From NCBI RefSeq assembly GCF_027924185.1, contig NZ_BRVO01000001.1:1178001-1242000 (forward strand): a stretch of 64,000 nucleotides of DNA. The letters are read 5' to 3'. Both the position numbers and the translations under genes were made by a program. The notes under the pieces were generated by a model. That model did no database searches. It was not told the DNA's origin and saw only the letters and a list, made by a program, of their open reading frames with translations. Source of the DNA: Neptunitalea lumnitzerae. Lineage in GTDB: Bacteria; Bacteroidota; Bacteroidia; Flavobacteriales; Flavobacteriaceae. Position 1 is the stretch's first letter; every line of letters starts with the position of its first letter. Shown in pieces: positions 1-9,098 of this stretch.

Positions 1-2
1 TT

Positions 3-191
3 AAGTATTTAAAATTTTTCGAAATAGTATATTTGATAATCGCTATTATTTCTATCTTCGAAGTGATTAGAGAGTATATAAGTTTTCAACAGATAAACTA
101 TTTATTTTTAATGTTTGGTGTGGTATCTATTGGTATGTACTTCTTTAGGAGGTTTATGCGTAAGAAGATGGAGCGCCGAAACCAGGAATAG
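3..191 (+). CDS. Small two-TM membrane protein, 5' end outside window
   Basis: An open frame runs from the window edge to a TAG at 189-191 and gives at least 62 residues. Two hydrophobic stretches (about residues 6-22 and 36-53) are followed by a very basic tail (RRFMRKKMERRNQE), so it is a small double-pass inner-membrane protein with a positive cytoplasmic end. The start codon is not in the window. It lies 17 bp upstream of the CNNM/CBS gene on the same strand, so the two are probably cotranscribed. I do not recognise a named family. Confidence 0.65.
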   Translation, partial: KYLKFFEIVYLIIAIISIFEVIREYISFQQINYLFLMFGVVSIGMYFFRRFMRKKMERRNQE

Positions 192-208
192 TTTAAATTT
201 AATAAGTT

Positions 209-1453
209 ATGGAGATTTCCATTATTGTAATTTGTTTGGTTTTATCTGCGTTTTTTTCGGGGATGGAGATAGCTTATGTGTCTTCTAACAAAATACATTT
301 GGAGATTGAGAAAAAGCAAGAAACCTTACTTGCTAAGGTGTTAACATGGTTAACACGCCGTCCATCAAAGTATATTGCTACTATGTTAGTAGGTAATAAC
401 TTGGCTTTGGTGATTTACGGTTTTTACATGGGAGATTTAATTACTACAATGCTCCCAATGCATTTGCAAAATCTTTTGGTGCAAACAATTATTTCAACCA
501 TTGTAATTTTAATTACAGCAGAGTTTTTGCCTAAAGTATTCTTTCAGATTTATGCTAATAATTTTTTAAAGATATTATTACTGCCTGCATTTGTTTTCTA
601 TTTACTTTTTTGGCCAATTACTGAGTTTATCATCTGGATGTCTGATATTATTTTAAAATATGTGTTTAAGTCAGATGGTGATAATGTGCAGCTTGCGTTT
701 ACAAAATTAGAGTTAGGAGATTATATTTCTGAACAAATGGAGTCTGTGGATGAGGATGAGAATGTAGATTCAGAGATACAGTTTTTTCAGAATGCGTTAG
801 AGTTTTCTGAGGTAAAGGCTAGAGATGTGATGGTGCCTAGAACCGAGATATCGGCTGTTGATATAAACGAATCTATTCAAACAGTGCGTAATGTTTTTAT
901 TGAGACGGGTTACTCTAAAGTATTGGTTTTTGATGAATCTATAGATGATATAGTGGGGTATGTGCACTCGTTTGATTTGTTTAAAAGGCCTCAAACAATT
1001 AAAGAAGTTTTAATGCCTGTGGGTTTTGTGCCAGAGACAATGTTGATAAGTGAAATTTTAAATGTGCTTATTAAAAAACGAAAGAGTATTGCTGTGGTTA
1101 TTGATGAGTATGGTGGTACTAGTGGTATTTTAACGGTAGAAGATATTGTGGAGGAGCTGTTCGGAGAGATTGAAGATGAACATGATACGGTTGATTTTAT
1201 AGAAGAACAGCTGGCAGATGATGAGTTTAAATTCTCGTGTAGATTAGAGGTGGATTACCTTAATGAAAAGTATAAGTTAGAGATACCAGAGAGTGAGAAT
1301 TATGGTACTTTAGGTGGTTTTATTGTAAATGATATAGGCGAGATTCCGCAGTTGAATGAGGTTATTACTATTGAGAATTTCCGTTTTACAATTTTAGATG
1401 TTACTTACACTAAAATAAAATTAGTGCATCTTAAAATACTTGACACAGAGTAG
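209..1453 (+). CDS. CNNM/CBS/CorC_HlyC-domain membrane protein (hemolysin-like)
   Basis: The 414-aa protein has the architecture of the HlyC/CorC (CNNM) family: a DUF21 transmembrane domain with four hydrophobic segments in about residues 1-150, a CBS pair (about 205-325, starting VMVPRTEI and ending DEYGGTSGILTVEDIVEELF) and a C-terminal CorC_HlyC domain (about 335-412). Relatives are linked to Mg2+/Co2+ efflux or resistance; the old name hemolysin is misleading. GldE of gliding bacteria has the same domain order, but nothing here (such as an adjacent gldD) supports that name. The next gene downstream is the PpiD-like foldase. Confidence 0.88.
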   Translation: MEISIIVICLVLSAFFSGMEIAYVSSNKIHLEIEKKQETLLAKVLTWLTRRPSKYIATMLVGNNLALVIYGFYMGDLITTMLPMHLQNLLVQTIISTIVILITAEFLPKVFFQIYANNFLKILLLPAFVFYLLFWPITEFIIWMSDIILKYVFKSDGDNVQLAFTKLELGDYISEQMESVDEDENVDSEIQFFQNALEFSEVKARDVMVPRTEISAVDINESIQTVRNVFIETGYSKVLVFDESIDDIVGYVHSFDLFKRPQTIKEVLMPVGFVPETMLISEILNVLIKKRKSIAVVIDEYGGTSGILTVEDIVEELFGEIEDEHDTVDFIEEQLADDEFKFSCRLEVDYLNEKYKLEIPESENYGTLGGFIVNDIGEIPQLNEVITIENFRFTILDVTYTKIKLVHLKILDTE

Positions 1454-1548
1454 TCTAATAAAAAAAATGTAATCCCTTATTTTATTTTTATTATTTCAAA
1501 GAAAATGGTATTTTCGCCCACATTAATTTTTATAATTGTTTAAGCACA

Positions 1549-3645
1549 ATGGCAGTTTTAGAGAAAATAAGAAAGCGTTCCATGTTACTAATTGTAATTA
1601 TTGGACTTTCGTTATTAGCGTTCATTTTATCTAGTTTAGTAGGTAAAGGAAGTTTTACCTTGTTTGGAGATGCAAATAAAATAGGTGAAGTAAATGGAGA
1701 GACTATTAGTTTAGCAGAATTTTCTAATTCTGTACAAGCAGTAACAAGTAATAATCCGAATGCGAGTATTATGAATGCTGTGAACTCTGTATGGAACCGT
1801 GAAGTAAATAACATTATATTAGAAAAGCAATTTGATGATTTAGGAATTCAAATTGATGGAGACCGTATTATGAATCTTGTAAAGCAAAATCCACAAATTG
1901 CTCAAGATCCAAGATTTTTAAATGAGAATGGGGTTTTTGATCCTCAAAAATTCAGAAATTTTATTGCTGATATGAAAGCTGGTGATCCTGCTGGTTATGA
2001 GCAATGGAAAGCTACAGAAGAAAATATTATTGCTTCTGCTAAGCAAAGTATTTTCTACGATTTAATTCAGGCTGGTTTAGGAGTAACTGAAAAAGAAGGT
2101 GAAGTGCGTTATGCAGAAGATAGTGATATGGTAAACTTTACATATGTACAAGTGCCTTACACTTCTATAGCAGATTCTACTGTTACCGTTTCTGATAGTG
2201 AAATAAAAAGCTATATCAATGAGCATAAAGAAGAGTTTGAAGAAGATGCAAAAAGAGATGTACGTTTTGTTGTTTTCGAAGAGAAGGCTTCTGAGGCTGA
2301 CTTAAACACTATTAAGGATCGTTTAAATGAGATGTTAGTTGTAAAAGCAAATAGTGTAGATACTATTAATTTTGTGAATACAACTGATTTAGTTGGTTAT
2401 ACTGCTGAAAATTCTGAAATAAAGTTTGATTCTGCATATGTACAGAAAAGTGCTTTACCAAAACAATATGCTGATACTTTATATAGCTTAAAGGTGGGTC
2501 AAGTATACGGACCATATGAAGATGGAGATTACTTCAAAATTTCTAGAATGGTTAGCAAAAAAGCAAACGGAAATGTAAAGGCAAGTCATATTTTAATTGC
2601 TTATGATAGTATTCCGAATGCTCAGTTGAAAGAAGATAGAAGTGAGGCTCAAGCGGAAACCTTAGCTAATAGCTTAATGGCTAGAATTAAAAAAGGAGAA
2701 GATGTAAATGAGTTAGCTAAAGAGTTTTCTGAAGATCCTGGTGTGGCTTCAAATAATGGTACTTATGATAATATTAGACCAGGGCAAATGGTGCCTGAGT
2801 TTGATGAATTTATTTTTAATAATCCTGTTGGAAGTGTAGGAGTGGTTAAAACTCAGTTTGGTTTCCATGTTATTAAAGTAGAAGATCAGTACGAAACTGT
2901 TAGCTTAGCTACAGTTGCATTAAAGAAAGATGCGTCTCAAGAAACTATCAATGATACCTACAATGAGTCTAATAAGTTCTTATATGCTGTTACCGAAGAG
3001 GATAAAGATTTTGAGGCTACTGCTAAAGAATTCGGACAAGAGGTTAAGATAGATAAAGGTGTTGAGGAATTAGCTGCTGGCTTAACAGGTGTGGCAAATC
3101 AACGTTCTATTGTGAGATGGGCTTTTGAAGATGGAACGAGTGTTGGAGATATTAAAAAATTCAATGTAAGTGGTGGTTACGCAATTGTTCAAGTAACGGG
3201 AGTGACAAAAGAAGGTCTTGCTTCAGTTGAAAGCGCTAAGGCTAAAGTAATGCCTATTTTATTAAAAGAGAAAAAGGCTGCTAAAATCATAAACGAAGCT
3301 AAAGGTAAAAGCATGGAGGAGATTGAGGCTCTTTATAATATTAGACGTAGAAGTGCTACTGATGTTAGTTTGAGTAATCCTGCTATTTCTGGAGCTGGTG
3401 CTGAACCTAAAGTTGTGGGTACTGCATTTGGTTTAAATGAAGGTGGAAAGAGTGGGCTTATTGAAGGAGAGAAAGGTGTTTATATGGTAGAAGTTACTAA
3501 GAAAGAAGATTCTCCTAAGCTAGCTAACTATACTAGTTATAGAAATTCTTTAAGACAAACTAATATTCAAAAATACAGCCAGTCTGTGATAGAGGCACTT
3601 AAAAAGTCTGTTGAGATTGAAGATAACAGAGCTAAGTTTTACTAG
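1549..3645 (+). CDS. ppiD: PpiD/SurA-type periplasmic peptidyl-prolyl isomerase
   Basis: The 698-aa protein is anchored by one N-terminal transmembrane helix (about residues 12-32, after MAVLEKIRKRS). A SurA_N-like chaperone region follows, then a parvulin rotamase domain at about 343-447 (KASHILI ... SEDPGVASNNG ... FGFHVIKVED). This matches PpiD-like foldases, which sit on the periplasmic face of the inner membrane and help outer-membrane and secreted proteins fold. The length is close to Bacteroidetes homologues (about 700 aa). The start is the first ATG after a 95-bp AT-rich gap. A strong terminator follows the stop. Confidence 0.9.
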   Translation: MAVLEKIRKRSMLLIVIIGLSLLAFILSSLVGKGSFTLFGDANKIGEVNGETISLAEFSNSVQAVTSNNPNASIMNAVNSVWNREVNNIILEKQFDDLGIQIDGDRIMNLVKQNPQIAQDPRFLNENGVFDPQKFRNFIADMKAGDPAGYEQWKATEENIIASAKQSIFYDLIQAGLGVTEKEGEVRYAEDSDMVNFTYVQVPYTSIADSTVTVSDSEIKSYINEHKEEFEEDAKRDVRFVVFEEKASEADLNTIKDRLNEMLVVKANSVDTINFVNTTDLVGYTAENSEIKFDSAYVQKSALPKQYADTLYSLKVGQVYGPYEDGDYFKISRMVSKKANGNVKASHILIAYDSIPNAQLKEDRSEAQAETLANSLMARIKKGEDVNELAKEFSEDPGVASNNGTYDNIRPGQMVPEFDEFIFNNPVGSVGVVKTQFGFHVIKVEDQYETVSLATVALKKDASQETINDTYNESNKFLYAVTEEDKDFEATAKEFGQEVKIDKGVEELAAGLTGVANQRSIVRWAFEDGTSVGDIKKFNVSGGYAIVQVTGVTKEGLASVESAKAKVMPILLKEKKAAKIINEAKGKSMEEIEALYNIRRRSATDVSLSNPAISGAGAEPKVVGTAFGLNEGGKSGLIEGEKGVYMVEVTKKEDSPKLANYTSYRNSLRQTNIQKYSQSVIEALKKSVEIEDNRAKFY

Positions 3646-3666
3646 AATTTAGTTTATAATATTTTT

Positions 3667-3695
3667 AAAACCTCCTTTTATAGGAGGTTTTTTTT
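3667..3695 (+). terminator. Rho-independent terminator after ppiD
   Basis: Inverted repeat AAAACCTCCT / AGGAGGTTTT with a 5-nt loop, followed by a T tract, 22 bp after the ppiD stop codon. The rest of the gap up to the next gene (3696-3899) holds no recognised gene. Confidence 0.85.
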
Positions 3696-3899
3696 ATGTC
3701 TATACTTCGCGGTTATGTTTATAAAATCACCCTTATGGCTGTTTTTGTAATTGATACTTTTGTTAAATTGCCTTACATTTACTCTATTATTTTGCTTAAG
3801 GTTGCTGAAAACCTTTGTGTTTAAATTTTAGATAAACTCTAGTAATATGCTGGAGTTGATTATTACAAAACCAAATTAACCTAACTAACTATTTACTAC

Positions 3900-4433
3900 A
3901 TGAAAAATCCCCTATGGCTTAGTGCTGCTGTTTGTCTTTTTGCGTTATTTGCTACTGCTCAAGAAAATGCACTTACGAAATCTCAACTGTATAAAACTAA
4001 GTTTAATGATTATACGTTTCTTGAGTTAAAAAAAACAGAGGCTAATGTTGAAAAACTTACCAAACTAATAGAGTTTCCCTTGAGTATAAGAGAAGGTAAA
4101 GGAGGTATTGGCGAAGGATGGGTTCGTTATAAGTTTGATGGTGGCTTAGTGGTAGGTTTTATTGATACGCAGTCACAAGAGTATACAATTGGGCTTGACT
4201 ATATTAAGGCTAATGCTATAACCCTAGATGGTGTAACTGTAAAGGTTGGTGAATCTGTAGAAGCATTAAGTAAAGTATATACTACTGTTCAATTGGAAGA
4301 TAAAACATGGGCTATAAAGTTTGTGATTGACGAAGAGTATTGTTGCCCGGTATTGGTTAAATTTAATCCAGAAACTGATGTGGTTACTGAAATAACCTAT
4401 AAAGTGAATGGAGAAAAAAGATATAGTTTTTAG
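3900..4433 (+). CDS. Secreted hypothetical protein
   Basis: This 177-aa protein starts with a clear signal peptide (MKNPLWLSAAVCLFALFATA, cleavage probable before QENA) and has no further transmembrane segment, so it is probably periplasmic or exported. The mature part looks beta-rich and has a CC pair near residue 143 (EEYCCPV). I do not recognise a family. It stands alone: ppiD upstream is closed by a terminator, and the GHMP kinase gene downstream converges on it with a 4-bp gap. Confidence 0.7.
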   Translation: MKNPLWLSAAVCLFALFATAQENALTKSQLYKTKFNDYTFLELKKTEANVEKLTKLIEFPLSIREGKGGIGEGWVRYKFDGGLVVGFIDTQSQEYTIGLDYIKANAITLDGVTVKVGESVEALSKVYTTVQLEDKTWAIKFVIDEEYCCPVLVKFNPETDVVTEITYKVNGEKRYSF

Positions 4434-4437
4434 TGAT

Positions 4438-5355
4438 TTAAACTAAAATCATTTCGTTATAAGAAAGTATGGTGGTGTAACCTTTTTGTTCAAAATACCC
4501 CATACTTTTTTTGTTTCCTGTTGCTAAAATAAAATCTCCTCCCCAAGCGCCTAAGCTTTTTACCGATCCGTTGTAGTCAGAAAAGTAAAGGTCTTTTACT
4601 TTGGGTTGTTCAAGGTGTTTAGAAAGTATGTCTTCATGAGTGTTTACTAGACTCTCGAATGCTTCTAAAGAAGATGCTTTAATAATCTCTTCTGTGATGC
4701 TAGATAGTTCTTTAACTAAGGTTTTCTTTTTGTTGCCTAACTTTCTGTAGTGTGCTATCCCTTCTTTGCTATTCTGTTTTTTATTTAAGTGGATGAAGAA
4801 TAAATCATCTGTAAAGTTGGGTGAAAAAGAAATAGGGTTTACAGCAGGTTTATTTTGGGTTATTTGATAGGTTATAGGGGTGTTGTTTTGTGCGCAAGCA
4901 ATATCGTAGCCACTTCCTTTAAAAGAGTTCCATAAAAGCTCAAACGCATCTATTTGCGCCCACGAAGCAATGTTGTTTATGAGTGTGGAAGAAGTGCCTA
5001 GCCCCCAATTGTTAGGGAAGCTCAATTGGGTGATAACATCAGCGCCTTTAGTTAAAAAAGCTGGATTAGCTTTTTTTGCAGTGTTTAGAATGTCTAGTAA
5101 CGTAATTGCTTTTTCAGTGTCTGAAGTTTCAATAATGCTGCGAGTGCCTTTAGAAAGTTTATTTAAATCTAAGGTAATAGAGAGCCACTCCTTATTTAAA
5201 TGGTCAAAGCTAGTCCATTTTAAAAGTGAATTATTGGTTTCTGTAACTTTTAGATTTTGTCCAAATTTGGTGGGTAAAGCAAAGCTTAGTGCACCATCTA
5301 GAACTCCATATTCTCCCGTTATTAAAAGTTTTCCGTTACTGTAGTATGTTTTCAT
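4438..5355 (-). CDS. GYDIA-family GHMP kinase (mevalonate-type)
   Basis: The 305-aa protein has GHMP-kinase features: an N-terminal GKLLITGEYGVLDG (residues 8-21), the nucleotide loop WGLGTSS (117-123) and the motif GYDIA (149-153) that names a Bacteroidetes subfamily. It probably phosphorylates an isoprenoid precursor such as mevalonate or phosphomevalonate in the cytosol. Its ATG overlaps the stop of the HMG-CoA reductase gene by 4 bp (ATGA), so the two are translationally coupled and act in one pathway. The exact substrate cannot be decided from sequence. Confidence 0.88.
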   Translation of the reverse strand: MKTYYSNGKLLITGEYGVLDGALSFALPTKFGQNLKVTETNNSLLKWTSFDHLNKEWLSITLDLNKLSKGTRSIIETSDTEKAITLLDILNTAKKANPAFLTKGADVITQLSFPNNWGLGTSSTLINNIASWAQIDAFELLWNSFKGSGYDIACAQNNTPITYQITQNKPAVNPISFSPNFTDDLFFIHLNKKQNSKEGIAHYRKLGNKKKTLVKELSSITEEIIKASSLEAFESLVNTHEDILSKHLEQPKVKDLYFSDYNGSVKSLGAWGGDFILATGNKKSMGYFEQKGYTTILSYNEMILV

Positions 5356-6674
5356 GAGGTAGCTCTTAATTGTTCAAAAGCTGCTACTACAGCACTATGT
5401 GTAGCTGTTTTGTCTTTAAAGTAATTTACAAAATAGGCCTTTTCTTTTTCGGTAGCTCCTAATTGGTTTAAAATGTTTAAAAGGTGCATCTTCATGTGTC
5501 CTTTTTGAATACCGCTGGTAATTAAGCTTCTTACTGCACCAAAATTTTGCGCTAAGCCAGCAACAGCTGTAATTTCCATAAGCTTTTTAGCATCTGGATG
5601 GCCTAGCATTTCTAAAGCAACTTTTACCATGGGGTGTAATTTGGTTAAACCTCCAACGGTTCCTAAAGCAAGAGGAATTTCTATCCAAAATCTAAAAATT
5701 CCGTTTTCTACTTTAGCATGTGTTAAGCTGCTATAAGTTCCGTTTTTAGCCGCATAGGCATGAGCGCCTGCTTCTATAGCTCTAAAGTCGTTACCGGTGG
5801 CAATAACCACAGAATCTATACCATTCATAATTCCCTTATTATGGGTTACAGCACGGTATGGCTCTACTTCGGCTATGCTTACAGCTCTAACGAATTTCTC
5901 TGCAAATTCTTCCGGAGTTAATTCTTTGTCTTCATTTAAGTCTTCTACCTTACAACTAACCTCTGCTTTTACTAAGCAGTTAGGTACGTAATTAGATAAA
6001 ATACTCATTACTATCTGGATGTCTTTTTCAGTTTCGTTAAAACTATTGTAGTTTAAGGCTTCCGCTTTAAAGGTTTTAGCAAACGATTCTAAACAGCTAT
6101 TGATGAAATTAGCGCCCATAGCATCTAGTGTTTCAAAAGCACAATGTAATTGATAGTAGTTAGGGATGCTATTCGTTTTGTCCTTTAGCGTAATGCCTGT
6201 TACACCGCCACCACGTTTTTCCATGTTCTGGGTAATGTCGGCTGCATTTTCTAGCATTAAAGGGGTTACACTCTTGAAAAATTCTTTTAATTTTTCTACA
6301 TCACCATGATACATAAAGTGAACCTGACCAATTTTTTCGGTGCCAATAATTTCGGTTTTAAATCCGCCACGGTCAATCCAAAACTTTGCAGCTTTACTAG
6401 CTGCAGCTACAACAGAACTCTCTTCAATAGCCATAGGTATGGCATAAAGTTGATCGTTTATTTTAAAGTTAGGTGCAATACCTATAGGTAGTAGAAAATT
6501 ACTAATGGTGTTTTCTATAAACTCATCGTGTAGTTTTTGAACTTCAGCATCGGTATGCCAGTACTTTTTTAAAATTTCTATGCCCTCTTCAGGGTTTTTA
6601 AAACTATGTTCTGCAATCCAGTTAATTTTTTCTTCTTTGGTAAGTTTAGAAAATCCTTGTACCGGTTGTTTCAT
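5352..6674 (-). CDS. mvaA: Class II hydroxymethylglutaryl-CoA reductase
   Basis: The 440-aa enzyme interconverts HMG-CoA and mevalonate. Its length and motifs fit the class II (bacterial) type. By family alignment the catalytic residues are E84 (IEESSVVAAAS), K280 (THNKG), D296 (GNDFRAIEAG) and H393 (KGHMKMHL). In Flavobacteria this enzyme feeds isoprenoid synthesis although databases label it degradative. It is the first gene of a two-gene operon with the GYDIA GHMP kinase. Upstream on the minus strand a TATCTTTA box (6703 to 6696) may be the -7 element. Confidence 0.93.
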   Translation of the reverse strand: MKQPVQGFSKLTKEEKINWIAEHSFKNPEEGIEILKKYWHTDAEVQKLHDEFIENTISNFLLPIGIAPNFKINDQLYAIPMAIEESSVVAAASKAAKFWIDRGGFKTEIIGTEKIGQVHFMYHGDVEKLKEFFKSVTPLMLENAADITQNMEKRGGGVTGITLKDKTNSIPNYYQLHCAFETLDAMGANFINSCLESFAKTFKAEALNYNSFNETEKDIQIVMSILSNYVPNCLVKAEVSCKVEDLNEDKELTPEEFAEKFVRAVSIAEVEPYRAVTHNKGIMNGIDSVVIATGNDFRAIEAGAHAYAAKNGTYSSLTHAKVENGIFRFWIEIPLALGTVGGLTKLHPMVKVALEMLGHPDAKKLMEITAVAGLAQNFGAVRSLITSGIQKGHMKMHLLNILNQLGATEKEKAYFVNYFKDKTATHSAVVAAFEQLRATS

Positions 6675-6913
6675 GGGTGTAACTTTTTAAAGCTGTAAAG
6701 ATACATTTTTTAGAAGACAGTGGTTAATGTAAAAGTGTTACTTGGTAGGAAGAATGAGGGGGTGTTATCAAATATCTTTACTATTTCTATTTTTATAACG
6801 TTTCTAAAAAAGAAGTGTATAAAAGCCTTTAAAAGTTAACGTTTAACCAAAAAAGTTTAATAAATTGTGAAATTATTAGTAAACTTGGAATCTTTTAAAA
6901 TATAGTACTATTA

Positions 6914-9079
6914 ATGAATAAGTATAGAGCATTTTTATTTGCATTCGTAGCTGTTTCCGCTCAGCTATTCGCACAAACCAAACAAATTACATTAGAAGAA
7001 ATATGGAGTGGAGCCTTCAGAACCGAAGGAATGGATGAATTGAATTCTTTACAGAATGGTAAGCAATATGCAGTGCTGAATTTTGATCGTGCTTCGCGTT
7101 CAACTTCTGTAGATAAATATGATTATAAAACCTTAGAGAAGACCGAAACAATTGTAAGCTCTAAAGATTTAGACGGAGTTAATTATTTTCTGTCGTATGA
7201 GTTTAGCGCAGACGAAAGTAAATTATTATTAGCAGCAGACCTGCAACCTATTTTTAGACACTCAACTTTGGGTGTTTATTTTGTTTATGACGTAGCTACT
7301 AAGAAACTTACCAGAGTAGCAGATGAACATATTCAAGAGCCTACCTTTTCTCCTGATGCTACAAAAGTAGCGTATGTTAAAGATAACAATATTTATATTA
7401 AAAGCTTAACTGATGGTAGCGTTACCCAAGTAACTGCCGATGGCAAAAACAACGCTATTATTAACGGTGTTACTGACTGGGTGTATGAAGAGGAATTTGC
7501 TTTTGTAAGAGCTTTTGAATGGAATAAGGCGAGTAACCGCATAGCTTATTTAAAGTTTGATGAGTCTGAAGTACCTGAGTTTTCTATGGATGTTTATGGT
7601 AAAGAATTGTATCCATCGCAGTATGAGTTTAAATATCCTAAGGCAGGTGAGAAAAATTCTGATGTAACTTTACATGTGTATAATGTAGATACAAAAGAAA
7701 ACAGTGACCTTTCTGTTGGTTCGTATGAATACATACCTAGAATTGAGTTTACCGAAGACCCTGCTATTGTTGCCGTACAAACTTTAAACAGACACCAAAA
7801 TGATTTGAATTTATATTTCTGTAATGTAGATACAAAGGAGTCTAAAGTGGTATTGCATGAAACCGATAAAGCTTATATTGATGTTACCGATAACTTAACG
7901 TTTTTAGAAGATAATAGTTTTATCTGGACTTCTGAAAAAGATGGTTACAATCACATTTACTGGTATGATGCTACCGGGAAATTGAAAAACCAAATTACAG
8001 AAGGACCGTGGGAAGTAACCGCTTATTATGGGTATAGTGCTAAAGATAAAAGAATCTATTACCAGTCAGTAGAAGAAGGTTCTATTTACCGTGATGTATA
8101 TTCTATTAAAACAAACGGAAAAGGGAAGAAAAAGTTAACTTCTAAAAAAGGAACTAACAGCGCTACCTTTAGTGCAGACTTTAGTTACTTTATTAACAAC
8201 TACTCTAGTGCTACAACACCAACCATGTACACTTTAAACAGTGCAAAAGATGGAGAAGAGTTAAAAGTGATTGTAGACAATAAAGCAGCAAAACAAAAAT
8301 TTGACTCTTACGGAATTACACCTAAAGAGTATAGTACTATTACCGTAAACGGTAACGAGCTTAATATGTATATGATTAAGCCAGCTGATTTTGATGCTAC
8401 TAAAAAATACCCAATGTTTATGTATCAGTACAGTGGCCCGGGTTCTCAAGAGGTTTCAGATAGCTGGTACGGATATAATGATTACTGGCACTTTATGTTA
8501 GCACAACAAGGATATATTGTAGTATGTGTAGATGGTAGAGGTACTGGTTTTAAAGGGGCAGCCTTTAAAAAAGTAACGCAAAAAGAACTAGGTAAGTTTG
8601 AAGTGGAAGATCAAATTGAAGCGGCTCGTATTTTAGGAAAAAGAAATTACATAGATGCAGATAGAATTGGTATCTGGGGATGGAGCTTTGGAGGTTTCAT
8701 GAGTAGTAATTGTATTTTAAAAGGAAACGATGTTTTCTCAATGGCAATTGCCGTAGCACCTGTTACTAGCTGGAGATTCTATGACTCTGTATATACTGAA
8801 AGATACATGACTACTCCGCAAGAAAACGCTAGTGGGTATGATGATAATAGTCCGTTAAACTTTGCAGACCAATTAGAAGGTGCTTACCTTTTAGTACATG
8901 GTACTGGAGATGATAATGTGCATGTACAAAACTCTATGCGTATGATAGAAGAATTAGTACAGGCAAACAAGCAGTTTGATTGGGCAATTTACCCAGATAA
9001 AAACCACGGTATTTATGGTGGTAACACGCGTTTACACTTGTTTACAAAGCTAACCAACTTTGTAAAAGAAAACTTATAA
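6914..9079 (+). CDS. DPP IV-family S9 prolyl oligopeptidase
   Basis: This 721-aa exported serine peptidase has an N-terminal signal peptide (ending AQLFAQ), a DPP IV-type beta-propeller (about residues 60-480) and a C-terminal alpha/beta-hydrolase domain. The catalytic triad is visible as Ser591 (GWSFGGF), Asp666 (HGTGDDNVH) and His698 (DKNHGIYGG). Such enzymes remove X-Pro dipeptides in the periplasm. Two POT di/tripeptide transporter genes follow at 19 and 38 bp spacing, so the operon appears to couple peptide trimming with uptake. Confidence 0.93.
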   Translation: MNKYRAFLFAFVAVSAQLFAQTKQITLEEIWSGAFRTEGMDELNSLQNGKQYAVLNFDRASRSTSVDKYDYKTLEKTETIVSSKDLDGVNYFLSYEFSADESKLLLAADLQPIFRHSTLGVYFVYDVATKKLTRVADEHIQEPTFSPDATKVAYVKDNNIYIKSLTDGSVTQVTADGKNNAIINGVTDWVYEEEFAFVRAFEWNKASNRIAYLKFDESEVPEFSMDVYGKELYPSQYEFKYPKAGEKNSDVTLHVYNVDTKENSDLSVGSYEYIPRIEFTEDPAIVAVQTLNRHQNDLNLYFCNVDTKESKVVLHETDKAYIDVTDNLTFLEDNSFIWTSEKDGYNHIYWYDATGKLKNQITEGPWEVTAYYGYSAKDKRIYYQSVEEGSIYRDVYSIKTNGKGKKKLTSKKGTNSATFSADFSYFINNYSSATTPTMYTLNSAKDGEELKVIVDNKAAKQKFDSYGITPKEYSTITVNGNELNMYMIKPADFDATKKYPMFMYQYSGPGSQEVSDSWYGYNDYWHFMLAQQGYIVVCVDGRGTGFKGAAFKKVTQKELGKFEVEDQIEAARILGKRNYIDADRIGIWGWSFGGFMSSNCILKGNDVFSMAIAVAPVTSWRFYDSVYTERYMTTPQENASGYDDNSPLNFADQLEGAYLLVHGTGDDNVHVQNSMRMIEELVQANKQFDWAIYPDKNHGIYGGNTRLHLFTKLTNFVKENL

Positions 9080-9098
9080 TAAAACTAACTAACAATAT

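Noticed and set aside
209-1453. CNNM/CBS protein as GldE
   Set aside because: The domain order fits, but gldD is not visible and the neighbours are not gliding genes.
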